Source of the DNA: Catelliglobosispora koreensis DSM 44566
Lineage (GTDB): Bacteria; Actinomycetota; Actinomycetes; Mycobacteriales; Micromonosporaceae
DNA: 64,000 nucleotides
Direction: 5' to 3'
NCBI RefSeq assembly: GCF_000379685.1
Contig: NZ_KB903261.1
Location: forward strand, 552,906 to 616,905
The translations under genes were made by a program, and so were the position numbers. This document shows positions 9,050 to 17,944 of the stretch, piece after piece. Positions within the stretch are counted from its first letter, which is position 1; each line of letters opens with the position of its first letter. A model generated the notes under the pieces. That model was not told the origin of the DNA. It saw only the letters and a program-made list of their open reading frames with translations, and did no database searches.

Positions 9050-9532
9050 ATGGATGTTGAACTTACAGATCTTCCCGGGATCGGGTTTCGACATGACTTT
9101 CGCACGGGCCGTGGTCAGCAGGCAGCCGTCATCTCGCACCACACCGGCCGCCGCGATCTCGTCGTGTATGACCGGCACGATCCCGACACGGCGATCGCGA
9201 CGCTGACGCTGACCCCCGACGAGGCCAACGGGCTCGCGGAGTTGCTTGGCACAGCGCGGATCGTCGAGCGGCTGGCACGGCTGCAAAAGCAGGTGACCGG
9301 TCTGGTCACTTCACAGATTCCCATCGCTTCCGGTTCACCATTCGACGGCCAGACCCTGGGCGACACCCAGGCACGCACCAGGACCGGTGCGTCGATCGTG
9401 GCTGTCGTGCGTGGACCCGAGGTGATCGCGTCACCACGGCCTGATTTCGTGTTTCATTCGGGCGACATCGTTGTCGTGGTGGGGACCAGTGACGGCACTA
9501 CCGCCGTCGCCGATCTGCTCACCAACGGCTGA
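9050..9532 (+). CDS. Cation/proton antiporter regulatory subunit (RCK_C domain, KhtT-like)
   Basis: 160-aa cytosolic protein with an N-terminal ~70-residue domain of unknown fold and a C-terminal TrkA-C (RCK_C) domain from about residue 85 (TRTGASIVAVVRGPEVIASPRPDFVFHSGD and so on; GDIVVVVGT is the typical end). Such subunits bind nucleotides or ions and gate a partner antiporter. The antiporter gene starts 15 bp downstream, so the two are almost certainly one KhtTU-like K+(Na+)/H+ exchanger. Leaderless start. Ion specificity cannot be read from the sequence. Confidence 0.88.
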   Translation: MDVELTDLPGIGFRHDFRTGRGQQAAVISHHTGRRDLVVYDRHDPDTAIATLTLTPDEANGLAELLGTARIVERLARLQKQVTGLVTSQIPIASGSPFDGQTLGDTQARTRTGASIVAVVRGPEVIASPRPDFVFHSGDIVVVVGTSDGTTAVADLLTNG

Positions 9533-9546
9533 CGAGGGGCCGGCCT

Positions 9547-10770
9547 ATGCACAGTGCCGTTGTCCTCATTGAAATCGGTGCCATCGTCCTAGGCCTGGGA
9601 TTGCTTGGCGCGCTATCCGTTCGCTGGAGCATCTCTCCGATTCCGCTCTATCTGCTGGCTGGCTTGGCTTTTGGACACGGTGGCGTGCTGCCGCTGGCGA
9701 CGAGCGAGGAGTTCACCGCGACGGGCGCCGAGATCGGCGTGATCCTGCTGCTGTTCACGCTGGGCCTGGAATACACCGCACCGGAACTGGTCGGCACGTT
9801 GCGCAATAACGCCCCGGCCGGACTTCTCGACCTCGTGCTCAACGCTGCCCCCGGGGTCGCGGTCGCACTGTTTCTGGGCTGGGGACCGGTTGCCGCCGTG
9901 GCGCTCGGTGGCATCACCTACGTCACGTCTTCGGGCATCACCGCGAAGGTGATGGCCGACCTGGGCTGGCTGGGCAACCGTGAAGTGCCAGTCGTGTTGT
10001 CGCTATTGGTGTTCGAAGACCTCACGATGGCGATCTACCTGCCGATCCTGACCGCGCTGCTAGCCGGTGCTGGCCTGCTCGCCGGATCGATCACGCTCGC
10101 CATCGCCGCGGTCACGATCACCGTGATTCTGGTGATAGCGCTGCGCTTTGGGCATCTCGTCGAGAAGGCGGTCTCGTCGCCTAGCGAAGAAGTGTTGCTG
10201 CTCAAGGTTTTGGGACTCACCGTTCTCGTCGCTGGAGTCGCGCAGTACCTTCAGGTGTCGGCGGCCGTGGGCGCTTTCCTCGTCGGCATCGCGCTTTCCG
10301 GCCCGCTCGCGCACACCGCACGGCAACTGCTCAGCCCACTGCGCGACCTGTTCGCCGCGGTGTTCTTTGTCTTCTTTGGACTTCACACCGATCCCGCCTT
10401 GCTGCTTCCCGTCGCGTGGGTCGCTGGCCTCATGGCACTCGCTGGCGTCGGCACCAAAATGGCGACCGGTTGGTGGGCCGCCCGCCGGGCTGGAATCGGC
10501 CCATCGGGTCGGCTGCGCGCCGGTGCGGCACTGGTTCCGCGAGGCGAGTTCAACATCGTCATCGCCGGACTGGCTGTCGCCGCGGGCATCACCCCCGAAC
10601 TCGGCCCACTAGCCGCCGCCTATGTCCTTATCCTCGCGGTGATCGGCCCGCTGTCCGCTCGTGCGGCCGAACCCCTGGGCCGCTACCTCACACGCCGCAA
10701 GGCCGCCAAGGCAACGGTTCCTCGTCAGCAACAATCACCCGACCCCTCATCGACCTTTACAGACGTCTGA
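9547..10770 (+). CDS. Cation:proton antiporter, CPA2/Kef family (KhtU-like)
   Basis: 407-aa integral membrane antiporter with about twelve hydrophobic segments and a short basic cytosolic tail. It belongs to the monovalent cation:proton antiporter-2 (KefB/KhtU) family, seen from LLLFTLGLEY in the N-terminal half, VFEDLTMA in the middle (the conserved acidic membrane segment) and LVPRGEFNIV near the C-terminus. It exchanges K+ or Na+ for H+ and probably forms a complex with the RCK_C protein encoded immediately upstream. The start has GAGGGGCC upstream. There is no fused RCK domain, which fits the need for the separate subunit. Confidence 0.92.
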   Translation: MHSAVVLIEIGAIVLGLGLLGALSVRWSISPIPLYLLAGLAFGHGGVLPLATSEEFTATGAEIGVILLLFTLGLEYTAPELVGTLRNNAPAGLLDLVLNAAPGVAVALFLGWGPVAAVALGGITYVTSSGITAKVMADLGWLGNREVPVVLSLLVFEDLTMAIYLPILTALLAGAGLLAGSITLAIAAVTITVILVIALRFGHLVEKAVSSPSEEVLLLKVLGLTVLVAGVAQYLQVSAAVGAFLVGIALSGPLAHTARQLLSPLRDLFAAVFFVFFGLHTDPALLLPVAWVAGLMALAGVGTKMATGWWAARRAGIGPSGRLRAGAALVPRGEFNIVIAGLAVAAGITPELGPLAAAYVLILAVIGPLSARAAEPLGRYLTRRKAAKATVPRQQQSPDPSSTFTDV

Positions 10771-10794
10771 GTCCCGCGTGAGGCGGCGCGGGGC

Positions 10795-10800
10795 TACGTT
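10795..10800 (+). promoter_or_regulatory. -10 box of the 135-aa gene (leaderless)
   Basis: TACGTT ends six bases before ATG 10807; no ribosome-binding site is present. Confidence 0.5.
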
Positions 10801-10806
10801 GAAGGC

Positions 10807-11214
10807 ATGGCGAAGGGCAAAGGAACGCCTGACGACCCGTGGCAGCTAGTGACGCCGCCGGGCAAAGGCGAGTACCAAATGTGGAAGGACGAGTCGGCGA
10901 ATCCGCCCGAGCTGGTGTGCCAGGTTGGCAGCACGCAACTGCGCTATCGGTTGCGGGCGATCGAAGACTTGCACGCGATGCTGAAGAAGCACGGGGACTG
11001 GATGCCGCTCGGTGGTGCCGATGAGCAGAAGCCAGCTCCTGAGGGGAGCGTCGAGGCTTGGGGCCGTTCCGAGGACAATCCCGTCAAAGGTTGGTACGGC
11101 TTGAGGAAGGGCTACCGTGGGCGGTTCGGTGTCTACCTGCCGCCGCTTTTGGAAGCACTCGGATTAGCGGAAGTGACCCACGAGGCCCGCAACAATCAGA
11201 TGCGCGTTAAGTAG
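10807..11214 (+). CDS. Conserved actinobacterial protein of unknown function
   Basis: 135-aa soluble protein. The opening (GKGTPDDPWQLVTPPGKGEYQMW) and the aromatic and Gly-rich C-terminal half (GWYGLRKGYRGRFGVYLPP) are of a kind I have seen in small hypothetical proteins of actinomycetes, but no catalytic motif, membrane segment or signal peptide is visible. Leaderless start from TACGTT. Its last 19 bases overlap the end of tilS on the opposite strand. Function unknown. Confidence 0.8.
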   Translation: MAKGKGTPDDPWQLVTPPGKGEYQMWKDESANPPELVCQVGSTQLRYRLRAIEDLHAMLKKHGDWMPLGGADEQKPAPEGSVEAWGRSEDNPVKGWYGLRKGYRGRFGVYLPPLLEALGLAEVTHEARNNQMRVK

Positions 11215-12197
11215 CCGTCGCGTCGTTCGACGAAAACGCGGCCAGGTAAGGCGACCGCGCCCTGACCGTGCCAGCGCGTGACCAACGCGTCGAGGGCGGC
11301 GACGTGCCGGTGCGATAGCGAGGCACGGGGAGCGCCCAGCGCCGCCGCCCACAGGTGCAGCACCCGGGTGCGGATCGGGGTGGGCAAAGTGCTCAGCACA
11401 GTGACGTCGAGCGGTCCGTCGCCGAGCTTTTCCAGCTCGGTAACGGCCAGCTCATCCAGGTAGGAGGAGTCGGCCGCGATCAGGGCGGCCGACCGCGCGA
11501 GGTTGGGCACCACGTCATCGCCCAACGTTTCGGTCAGTTTCGACAGCCGCAACCGGGACCTGGTGAAAGCCGGATCGCTGTTATGCGGATCGTCCCAAAT
11601 GGACAGTCCTTGTGCGTAACAGGCCTCGCGCAACGTGGCCCGGGACAGGCCAAGGAACGGACGGACAAACGTCATCCCGTGCCGCACTTGGGTTTGTGGC
11701 ATCCCGGACAGCCCGCGGGGCCCGGCTCCGCGGGTCAACGCGAGTAAGACTGTTTCGGCTTGATCGTCCTCCGTATGTCCTAACAGGACACTGCTCGCCC
11801 CGTGCTCCAGCGCCACCCGTGCCAAGGCTTCATAGCGAGCCTCACGTGCCGCCGCTTCCGGTCCGCCTTGTGTCCCAACCGAAACGGCGACCACGATCGC
11901 GGGGTCAAACCCAGGCAACGCGGCGACCGAGGCCGCCACGGCGGCAGAGTCGTGCTGGAGCTGGTGATCCACCGTGATCAGACCGGCTCGCCACCCGTCG
12001 CGCGAGGCGACAAAGCGCGCCGCGGCGGCCAGCGCCATCGAGTCGGCCCCGCCCGAGCACGCGACGAAGACCAGTCCCGTGGGCGAAACCGCACGCACAG
12101 CGTTACGTGTATCGGCGACCGCCGGACTCAGCCCTCCCTGTGACCCTGCTCGCCAAGACGCCACCGAGGCGGCGTGAGGCTCAGACAGTGACGACAC
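11196..12197 (-). CDS. tilS: tRNA(Ile)-lysidine synthetase
   Basis: Converts the wobble C34 of the CAU-anticodon tRNA(Ile) to lysidine, using ATP and lysine, so that AUA codons are read. 333 aa. N-terminal PP-loop ATP-binding motif SGGADS (residues 48-53), followed by the family motifs LLGHTEDDQAET and RPFLGLSR; a shorter C-terminal domain is typical for actinobacteria. GTG 12197 overlaps the end of the zincin gene by 17 bp, so the two are probably co-translated. In many actinomycetes zincin-tilS-hpt run in one direction; here tilS points away from hpt. The 3' end overlaps the convergent 135-aa gene by 19 bp. Confidence 0.96.
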   Translation of the reverse strand: MSSLSEPHAASVASWRAGSQGGLSPAVADTRNAVRAVSPTGLVFVACSGGADSMALAAAARFVASRDGWRAGLITVDHQLQHDSAAVAASVAALPGFDPAIVVAVSVGTQGGPEAAAREARYEALARVALEHGASSVLLGHTEDDQAETVLLALTRGAGPRGLSGMPQTQVRHGMTFVRPFLGLSRATLREACYAQGLSIWDDPHNSDPAFTRSRLRLSKLTETLGDDVVPNLARSAALIAADSSYLDELAVTELEKLGDGPLDVTVLSTLPTPIRTRVLHLWAAALGAPRASLSHRHVAALDALVTRWHGQGAVALPGRVFVERRDGYLTRI

Positions 12198-13185
12198 GGG
12201 AGACCCAAGCGTCCGGGTCGGTCAGCTCCGGCAGCCGTGGCAGCGTTTCCGGTGACGTGAACACGCGATTGAAGTCCTGCATGCCAACGCGGGCGATGAC
12301 CGCGGCGACGAACTTGCGGCCTTCGAGGTACTGCTTGAGTTTGACGTCCATACCGAGAAGCCGCCGAAGGTACTGCTCGATCGGGCTGCCACCGGTGCGG
12401 CGGCGGTCGAAAGCGGCACGGATATCGCTGACGGTCGGGATGACCTGAGGACCGACCCCGTCCATGACCACTTCGGCGTGACCTTCGAGCAAGGTCAGCA
12501 AGGCGGTCAGCCGGTCGAGGATCTTGCGCTGCTCTGGAGTCTGCATCGCTTCGAGCAGGCTGACGTCATCTTTGCCCTGTGCCGCCCGCAAGAGCTTGCC
12601 GATCTGCTGGCCGAGCGCACGAGGCGTCTCCGATGCGGCCACATAGGACTTAACCTCTTTGATGAAGTGGTCCCGTAGCCAAGGAACGCCGGTGAACTGG
12701 GCGCGGTGCGTGGCTTCGTGAATGCACACCCACAGCCGGAAGTCGTGCGGATCAGCCCTTAGCTTCCGCTCGAACGCGACGATGTTGGGGGCGACTAGAA
12801 GCAACTGTCCTGGTGGGACAAACACGTCGTATTGTCCGAGCACTTTGCCAGACAGGTAAGCGAGCAAGGCACCAGCTTGAACTCCGGCGACCTTGGCGGT
12901 CACGGGGTTGTTGAGGACTCCCGCTTTCTCAGACAGTGGCGAGACGATGTCACGCAAACCCGTGACATTGACGGCAGCCCACGTCTTGCGGTCGACGACC
13001 CGGACCGGACTGTCCGTGATCTGCGGCGAGAGCCCGGTGAAGGCGGTGACGTGATCGGTGGCCTCGTCAGCGAGCTGGCGCAGCTGCCGCACCACGGAGG
13101 TGGCCTCGGACAGCGAGACTGACGGGCCGGTCGGGCCCAGATGGGCGGCGGTCGAGGTGGCCAGGTCCCAGTCAACGAGTGCCAT
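12181..13185 (-). CDS. Zinc-dependent metalloprotease (zincin, DUF2342 type)
   Basis: 334-aa member of the actinobacterial zincin family sometimes named coenzyme F420 biosynthesis-associated protein, although its role is not established. The zinc motif HEATH is at residues 156-160 (HEATHRAQF), with the downstream acidic region LEGHAEVVMDG likely supplying the third metal ligand. No signal peptide. The gene is leaderless: TAGTGT lies six bases before ATG 13185. It overlaps tilS by 17 bp and diverges from the gamma-glutamyltransferase gene. Confidence 0.9.
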   Translation of the reverse strand: MALVDWDLATSTAAHLGPTGPSVSLSEATSVVRQLRQLADEATDHVTAFTGLSPQITDSPVRVVDRKTWAAVNVTGLRDIVSPLSEKAGVLNNPVTAKVAGVQAGALLAYLSGKVLGQYDVFVPPGQLLLVAPNIVAFERKLRADPHDFRLWVCIHEATHRAQFTGVPWLRDHFIKEVKSYVAASETPRALGQQIGKLLRAAQGKDDVSLLEAMQTPEQRKILDRLTALLTLLEGHAEVVMDGVGPQVIPTVSDIRAAFDRRRTGGSPIEQYLRRLLGMDVKLKQYLEGRKFVAAVIARVGMQDFNRVFTSPETLPRLPELTDPDAWVSRVVTV

Positions 13186-13191
13186 ATACCG

Positions 13192-13197
13192 ACACTA
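13192..13197 (-). promoter_or_regulatory. -10 box of the zincin-tilS operon
   Basis: On the minus strand TAGTGT is followed by CGGTAT and then the ATG at 13185, a leaderless arrangement. Confidence 0.55.
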
Positions 13198-13262
13198 GCG
13201 CCCGAATCCCACCGCTCGCCCGGTGAAGCAAAGCGGGGCACCCGCGCTCGGGCGAACTGGCT

Positions 13263-13268
13263 TAGGGT
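13263..13268 (+). promoter_or_regulatory. -10 box of the gamma-glutamyltransferase gene
   Basis: TAGGGT is followed by seven bases and then GTG 13276. This leaderless geometry decides the start codon against the earlier in-frame GTG at 13267. Confidence 0.5.
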
Positions 13269-13275
13269 GAAGAGC

Positions 13276-14778
13276 GTGCGTCCTCCCGTTTACGCCCGCC
13301 ATGGGGTAGTCGCGACGAGTCAGCCATTAGCCGCCCAGGCCGGGCTGGCGATCCTGCGAGAAGGCGGTTCCGCCGTCGACGCGGCCTTAGCCGCCGCGAT
13401 CACCCTGACGGTGGTCCAGCCCGGGTCCAACGACATCGGCGGGGATCTGTTCGCTCAGGTGTGGGATGGTCAACTCCTCTATGGGCTGAACGGCTCCGGG
13501 CGTACACCCGGGAATTTGTCTTTGGAGGCTTTTCAAAGCGCGACCGAGGCGGACCGCGAGCGAGGCTGGTTGCCGGTAACCGTGCCCGGAGCGCCCAGAG
13601 CCTGGGCTGACCTGCACGAGCATTTCGGCAGGGTGCCGTTCGAAAGGCTGTTTACCGACGCGATCCGGTACGCCGAAGAAGGCTTCCCGGTCTCCCCAGT
13701 GGTTGCCGCGAGCTGGGCGAGGGCGACGGCGTCCGATAAGCCGGAGTGTCGGGAGTGGACGGAGATCTTCGGCCAGCGGCCGCGAGCAGGGGAGATCTAC
13801 CGCAATCCCGCTAAGGGCCGAGCGTTGCGGATCATCGCGGGAAGCCATGGCCAGGAGTTTTACGCCGGCGAGATCGCGCACGCGATGACGTCTTTCGCCT
13901 CCAGCACGGGTGGCCTGCTCACGATGGCTGATCTCGAGGCGCACCAGAGCGAGTGGGTGCAGCCGATCTCGGCGAACTATCGCGGCTTCACCGTGCATGA
14001 GCTGCCGCCTAACGGCCAAGGGGTGGCCGCGCTGCAGGCCTTGGCCTTGCTTGACGGTCTGCCCGAGCACGGGCTGCACGAACAGATCGAGGCGATGAAG
14101 CTGGCCTTCGCCGACGCGCACGCTTACGTGGCAGACGCGCCGATGCCCGGGTTGCTCGATCCGTCCTACGTGGAGCAAAGACGCAAGCTGATCGGACCGT
14201 CCGCGGCGCTGCCGAGTCCCGGTGACCCGGTGCGTGGCGGCACCGTTTACCTAGCCGCGGCAGACAGCGATGGCGGCATGGTCAGCCTGATTCAGTCCAA
14301 CTACATGGGCTTTGGGTCCTACGTCGTCGTCCCTGGATACGGCTTCGGGCTGCAGAACCGTGGCGCTGATCTCTCGCTCAACGCCGATCACCCAAATGCT
14401 GCAGGGCCGGGCAAACGTCCGTTCCACACCATCATTCCCGGTTTCCTGTCTCGCGACGGTGTCCCTATCGGACCGTTTGGCGTGATGGGTGGGCATATGC
14501 AACCGCAGGGCCACCTTCAGCTCGTGCTCGCGACCGTGGACGAAGGCCTTGATCCGCAGGCGGCACTCGCCCGCAAGCGGTGGTTCTGGGATCGTGACCT
14601 TCGCGTGCTCGCCGAAGAAGGACTCCCGATCGAGGACCTCGTTAGCCGAGGTCACGACGTGACGGTCCGGCACGAGCCATCGGTCTTTGGCATGGGTCAG
14701 GCGATCTGGCGGGACGCGTCCGGCGTCTATGTGGCCGGCTCAGAACCGCGGGCCGACGGCCTAGCCGCTGCCTGGTAG
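13276..14778 (+). CDS. Gamma-glutamyltransferase family protein
   Basis: 500-aa Ntn-hydrolase of the GGT family, enzymes that cleave gamma-glutamyl bonds of glutathione and related peptides and transfer the group to acceptors or water. The N-terminal part shows GGSAVDAALAA and GIGGD-like GSNDIGGD. The autocatalytic nucleophile is Thr323 in RGGTVYLAAAD, followed by the glycine-rich NYMGFGS and the GKRPFHTIIP region. No signal peptide is visible, so it may be cytosolic, unlike many secreted GGTs. It sits between tilS-zincin and a secreted subtilase and is not part of the usual hpt neighbourhood. Confidence 0.9.
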   Translation: MRPPVYARHGVVATSQPLAAQAGLAILREGGSAVDAALAAAITLTVVQPGSNDIGGDLFAQVWDGQLLYGLNGSGRTPGNLSLEAFQSATEADRERGWLPVTVPGAPRAWADLHEHFGRVPFERLFTDAIRYAEEGFPVSPVVAASWARATASDKPECREWTEIFGQRPRAGEIYRNPAKGRALRIIAGSHGQEFYAGEIAHAMTSFASSTGGLLTMADLEAHQSEWVQPISANYRGFTVHELPPNGQGVAALQALALLDGLPEHGLHEQIEAMKLAFADAHAYVADAPMPGLLDPSYVEQRRKLIGPSAALPSPGDPVRGGTVYLAAADSDGGMVSLIQSNYMGFGSYVVVPGYGFGLQNRGADLSLNADHPNAAGPGKRPFHTIIPGFLSRDGVPIGPFGVMGGHMQPQGHLQLVLATVDEGLDPQAALARKRWFWDRDLRVLAEEGLPIEDLVSRGHDVTVRHEPSVFGMGQAIWRDASGVYVAGSEPRADGLAAAW

Positions 14779-14800
14779 AAAGCCATTCGTTGTCCGCTAT

Positions 14801-17800
14801 GTGAAGCTTCCCGTGATTGTCGGGCTTGTCATACTGGCGACCCTCTCGCAAGCGGTGGCAGGCAGCGCAGCCCATGCGGCCGACCACAAGATTCAGCCAT
14901 CTGCGCGGGAAGAGGCAGGGAAGGCGCAAAGCAGCCGGCTCGCCCGCACGGACCGTGGCCTGCTCGGGCGTTCCGACGCCGAACTCATCCCAGTGCTGGT
15001 CAAGCTCGACCACGATTCGGTGGCCAGTTATCGCGGCGGCGTTGCCGGATTTGGGCCGACTAGCCCGGCCGCGACGGGCCGCAAACTGGACGGCAACGCC
15101 GCCGAACTGGCGTATGAGGCGTTTCTCGCCCAGCGGGAAGACAAGTTCACCGACCTCCTGGCTCGATATCTGCCCGGCTCGAAGGTCAGGCACCGGCTGC
15201 GGACTGTCTACGGTGGACTCGCGATCACCATCGCGGCCAACCGGGTCAAAGAGCTGCTCGCCCTCGACGGTGTCGTGGCCGTGCAGAAGGACGAGTTGCG
15301 CCAGCCGCTCACGGACGCTTCCAGCGAGTTCCTGGGCGCCGACCGAATCCAGCAGCAGCAAGGCACGCGCCAGGCGGGCAAAGGCGTCACGGTTGGCATC
15401 CTCGACACGGGAGCCTGGCCAGAGCACCCGAGCTTCGCTGATCAAGGCAACCTCGGCAAGCCGCCCAAGAAGCTGACCTGCGATTTCGGGCAGGACTTCA
15501 AGTGCAACAACAAGCTGATCGGCGGCCGCCCGTTCCTGGAGTCCTATCTGACCGTCCACAAGACAGAGACGTACACGACGGCTCGTGACAGCGACGGGCA
15601 CGGGACCCACACCGCTTCGACTGCGGCCGGCAACGTTCTGAGCAGCGCGAAGGTCTTCGGCGTCGACCGGGGTCCCGTCGGTGGCATCGCTCCGGGCGCG
15701 TGGTTGAGCGTTTACAAGGTTTGCGGGGCAAAGGGCTGCATGTCGTCTGATTCCGCTGCCGCGATCGAGCAGGCGATCAAGGACCGGGTCGACGTCATCA
15801 ACTACTCGATCTCCGGCGGGACCGATCCGTTCACCGACCCTGTGGAGATGGCGTTTCTGGACGCCTATGCCGCAGGAGTCTTCGTGGCGGCATCGGCTGG
15901 TAACTCCGGGCCTGGTGCGGGGACGGTCAACCACCTCGCGCCCTGGCTGACCACGGTCGCCGCCTCGACGCAGACGCGCGAGTTCAGTGCCCGGCTCACC
16001 TTGGCCACGCCTTCAGGAGACAAGACCTTCACCGGCGCCTCCATCACCGCGGGGGTTGGCCCCGCCCCGGTGGTACGCGGTGGAAAGTGCCTCGATCCCG
16101 CCAAGCCCCGCGCGTTCGAAGGCAAGATAGTGGTCTGTGAGCGCGGTGGCAACGCTCGCGTGGAGAAGGGCTGGAATGTCCGTCGCGGCGGCGCCCTCGG
16201 CATGATCCTGTTCAATCCGTCCCTTCAGGACACCGAGACGGATAACCACTGGATCCCGACCGTCCACTTGCCCGATGCTTCGCTGCTCACGGTGCTGGAC
16301 AGCGCGACCACGGCGACGTTTGGCGCGGGGGCACAAGAGCGCGGCAAAGGAGACGTCATGGCCGGCTTTTCCTCGCGTGGGCCGGGCGGTCTAGGACTCA
16401 AGCCCGACGTCACCGCGCCCGGTGTCCAGATTCTCGCCGGACACACGCCTATGCCGGATGAGATCGCTGGCGGACCTCCTGGGGAGCTATTTCAGGCTAT
16501 TGCGGGAACGTCCATGTCGTCCCCGCACGTGGCCGGCGTGGCAGCGCTTCTCGCGGCGAAGCGGCCCGAGTGGACTCCCGGGCAGATCAAATCGGCTTTG
16601 ATGACTACCGCGATCACCGACGTAGTCAAGGAAGATCTCAAGACGCCAGCCGACCCGATGGACTTCGGAGCCGGCCGCATCGCCGCCGACAAAGCGGCCC
16701 GCCCAGGGATCACCATCGCCGAGACGGCGAACCGCATGCTCGAATTCGCTGACGACGAGGTCAAGGCGGTTGATCTCAACCTCCCGTCGGTGAACGCGCC
16801 CGTGATGCCGGGAAGACTCACGACGGTCCGCACGCTGCGCAATGACACGGGGGAACGAATCACCTACCGCGTGAAGTCCAGCGATTCCTCGGTGACGGCG
16901 TCACCTTCGCTGATCAGCGTCCCGGCGCGGGGCGAGGCCGAGTTGACGATCACGATCGCTTCCCGTGAGGCCGACGCGCAGTGGCGGTTCGCGACGGTGA
17001 CTCTCTCGCCGCAAAGCGATTTCCCCACGGTGCACCTGCCCGTCGCGTTCCGCCCGACGCAGGGCAAGGTCACATTGACCTCCGGGTGCGCCACGTCTGA
17101 GCTGTCGATCGGTGAGAGCACGACGTGTCACGTGGAAGCCGCGAACACGGGCTTTGAGGACGCCTCCGTCAACGTCTCCACCTCCCTGAGCACCGGTCTC
17201 GGCGGATCGCCCGTGGTCAGGAAGTCCTCCCTGGACGGTGTGATCCCGGGCAAGCCAAATCTGTCCACTGTGGAGGGACGCGGGTTTACCCCACTGGCCG
17301 TCGGCGCGGATCCCATCGGCGACGAAGAGATGATCACCTACGACGTCCCGTCGTTCCGTTATGCCGGGAGCAGCTATAACCGGCTCGGCGTGGTCTCCAA
17401 CGGCTACCTCGTCGTCGGGGGAGGCACCGTCCAGGACGTGCGCTTCGAACCGCCCGGCGGCTTGGACAAGAACCGGCCCAACAACATCCTCGCGCCCTAC
17501 TGGGCTGACCTAGACGGGACCGCGGCCGAGGGCATCAAGGTCGCCACCTCGACCGTGGACGGTCGCGAGTGGATCGTGGCCGAGTGGCGGGTCAAGGTCT
17601 ACGGGACCGAGGTGCGCCAGCAGTTCCAGGTCTGGATCGCCACCGGTGAGCGGGAGGAGATCCGGTTCGCCTACGACCCCGACGCCCTGCCGAGCGGGGA
17701 CATAAAGTTCGCCGTCGGCGCGGAGAACGCCCTGGGCAAGGGCGAGCTGCTCACCTCCCGGCCGGACAAGGATCTCGTGGTGCGGTCGGCCGGTGGCCGT

Positions 17801-17944
17801 CCCGGTGGCGTGCTGCGCTTCGGCGTGACCGTGACGGGGCTGGCCCCCGCCGACGATCACCTGTTGACGGCTTCGATGACCAGCGACGGGGTACCAGGCA
17901 CAACGCTCGTGCGCACGAAACTCGGCGTCTCAGCTCCGCACTAG
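14801..17944 (+). CDS. Large secreted subtilase with PA and nidogen-like regions
   Basis: 1047-aa S8 family serine protease. Signal peptide (residues 1-26, ending AAHA), an I9-type propeptide (about 60-165), then the catalytic domain: Asp202 (LDTGAW), His267 (GHGTH), oxyanion Asn in SAGNSG and Ser571 (GTSMSSPH). A PA-like insertion occupies about 400-500. After the protease domain come a fibronectin-like region and a nidogen-like segment (APYWADLDG and following, about 830-990). Layout resembles plant-type subtilases. GTG 14801 gives the signal peptide; ribosome binding is weak. The 3' end overlaps the GlxA-type regulator gene by 15 bp on the other strand. Confidence 0.93.
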   Translation: MKLPVIVGLVILATLSQAVAGSAAHAADHKIQPSAREEAGKAQSSRLARTDRGLLGRSDAELIPVLVKLDHDSVASYRGGVAGFGPTSPAATGRKLDGNAAELAYEAFLAQREDKFTDLLARYLPGSKVRHRLRTVYGGLAITIAANRVKELLALDGVVAVQKDELRQPLTDASSEFLGADRIQQQQGTRQAGKGVTVGILDTGAWPEHPSFADQGNLGKPPKKLTCDFGQDFKCNNKLIGGRPFLESYLTVHKTETYTTARDSDGHGTHTASTAAGNVLSSAKVFGVDRGPVGGIAPGAWLSVYKVCGAKGCMSSDSAAAIEQAIKDRVDVINYSISGGTDPFTDPVEMAFLDAYAAGVFVAASAGNSGPGAGTVNHLAPWLTTVAASTQTREFSARLTLATPSGDKTFTGASITAGVGPAPVVRGGKCLDPAKPRAFEGKIVVCERGGNARVEKGWNVRRGGALGMILFNPSLQDTETDNHWIPTVHLPDASLLTVLDSATTATFGAGAQERGKGDVMAGFSSRGPGGLGLKPDVTAPGVQILAGHTPMPDEIAGGPPGELFQAIAGTSMSSPHVAGVAALLAAKRPEWTPGQIKSALMTTAITDVVKEDLKTPADPMDFGAGRIAADKAARPGITIAETANRMLEFADDEVKAVDLNLPSVNAPVMPGRLTTVRTLRNDTGERITYRVKSSDSSVTASPSLISVPARGEAELTITIASREADAQWRFATVTLSPQSDFPTVHLPVAFRPTQGKVTLTSGCATSELSIGESTTCHVEAANTGFEDASVNVSTSLSTGLGGSPVVRKSSLDGVIPGKPNLSTVEGRGFTPLAVGADPIGDEEMITYDVPSFRYAGSSYNRLGVVSNGYLVVGGGTVQDVRFEPPGGLDKNRPNNILAPYWADLDGTAAEGIKVATSTVDGREWIVAEWRVKVYGTEVRQQFQVWIATGEREEIRFAYDPDALPSGDIKFAVGAENALGKGELLTSRPDKDLVVRSAGGRPGGVLRFGVTVTGLAPADDHLLTASMTSDGVPGTTLVRTKLGVSAPH

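Noticed and set aside
14642..15934. A 430-codon minus-strand frame opposite the GGT end and subtilase start
   Set aside because: Antisense to two well-supported genes; composition is that of a shadow frame.
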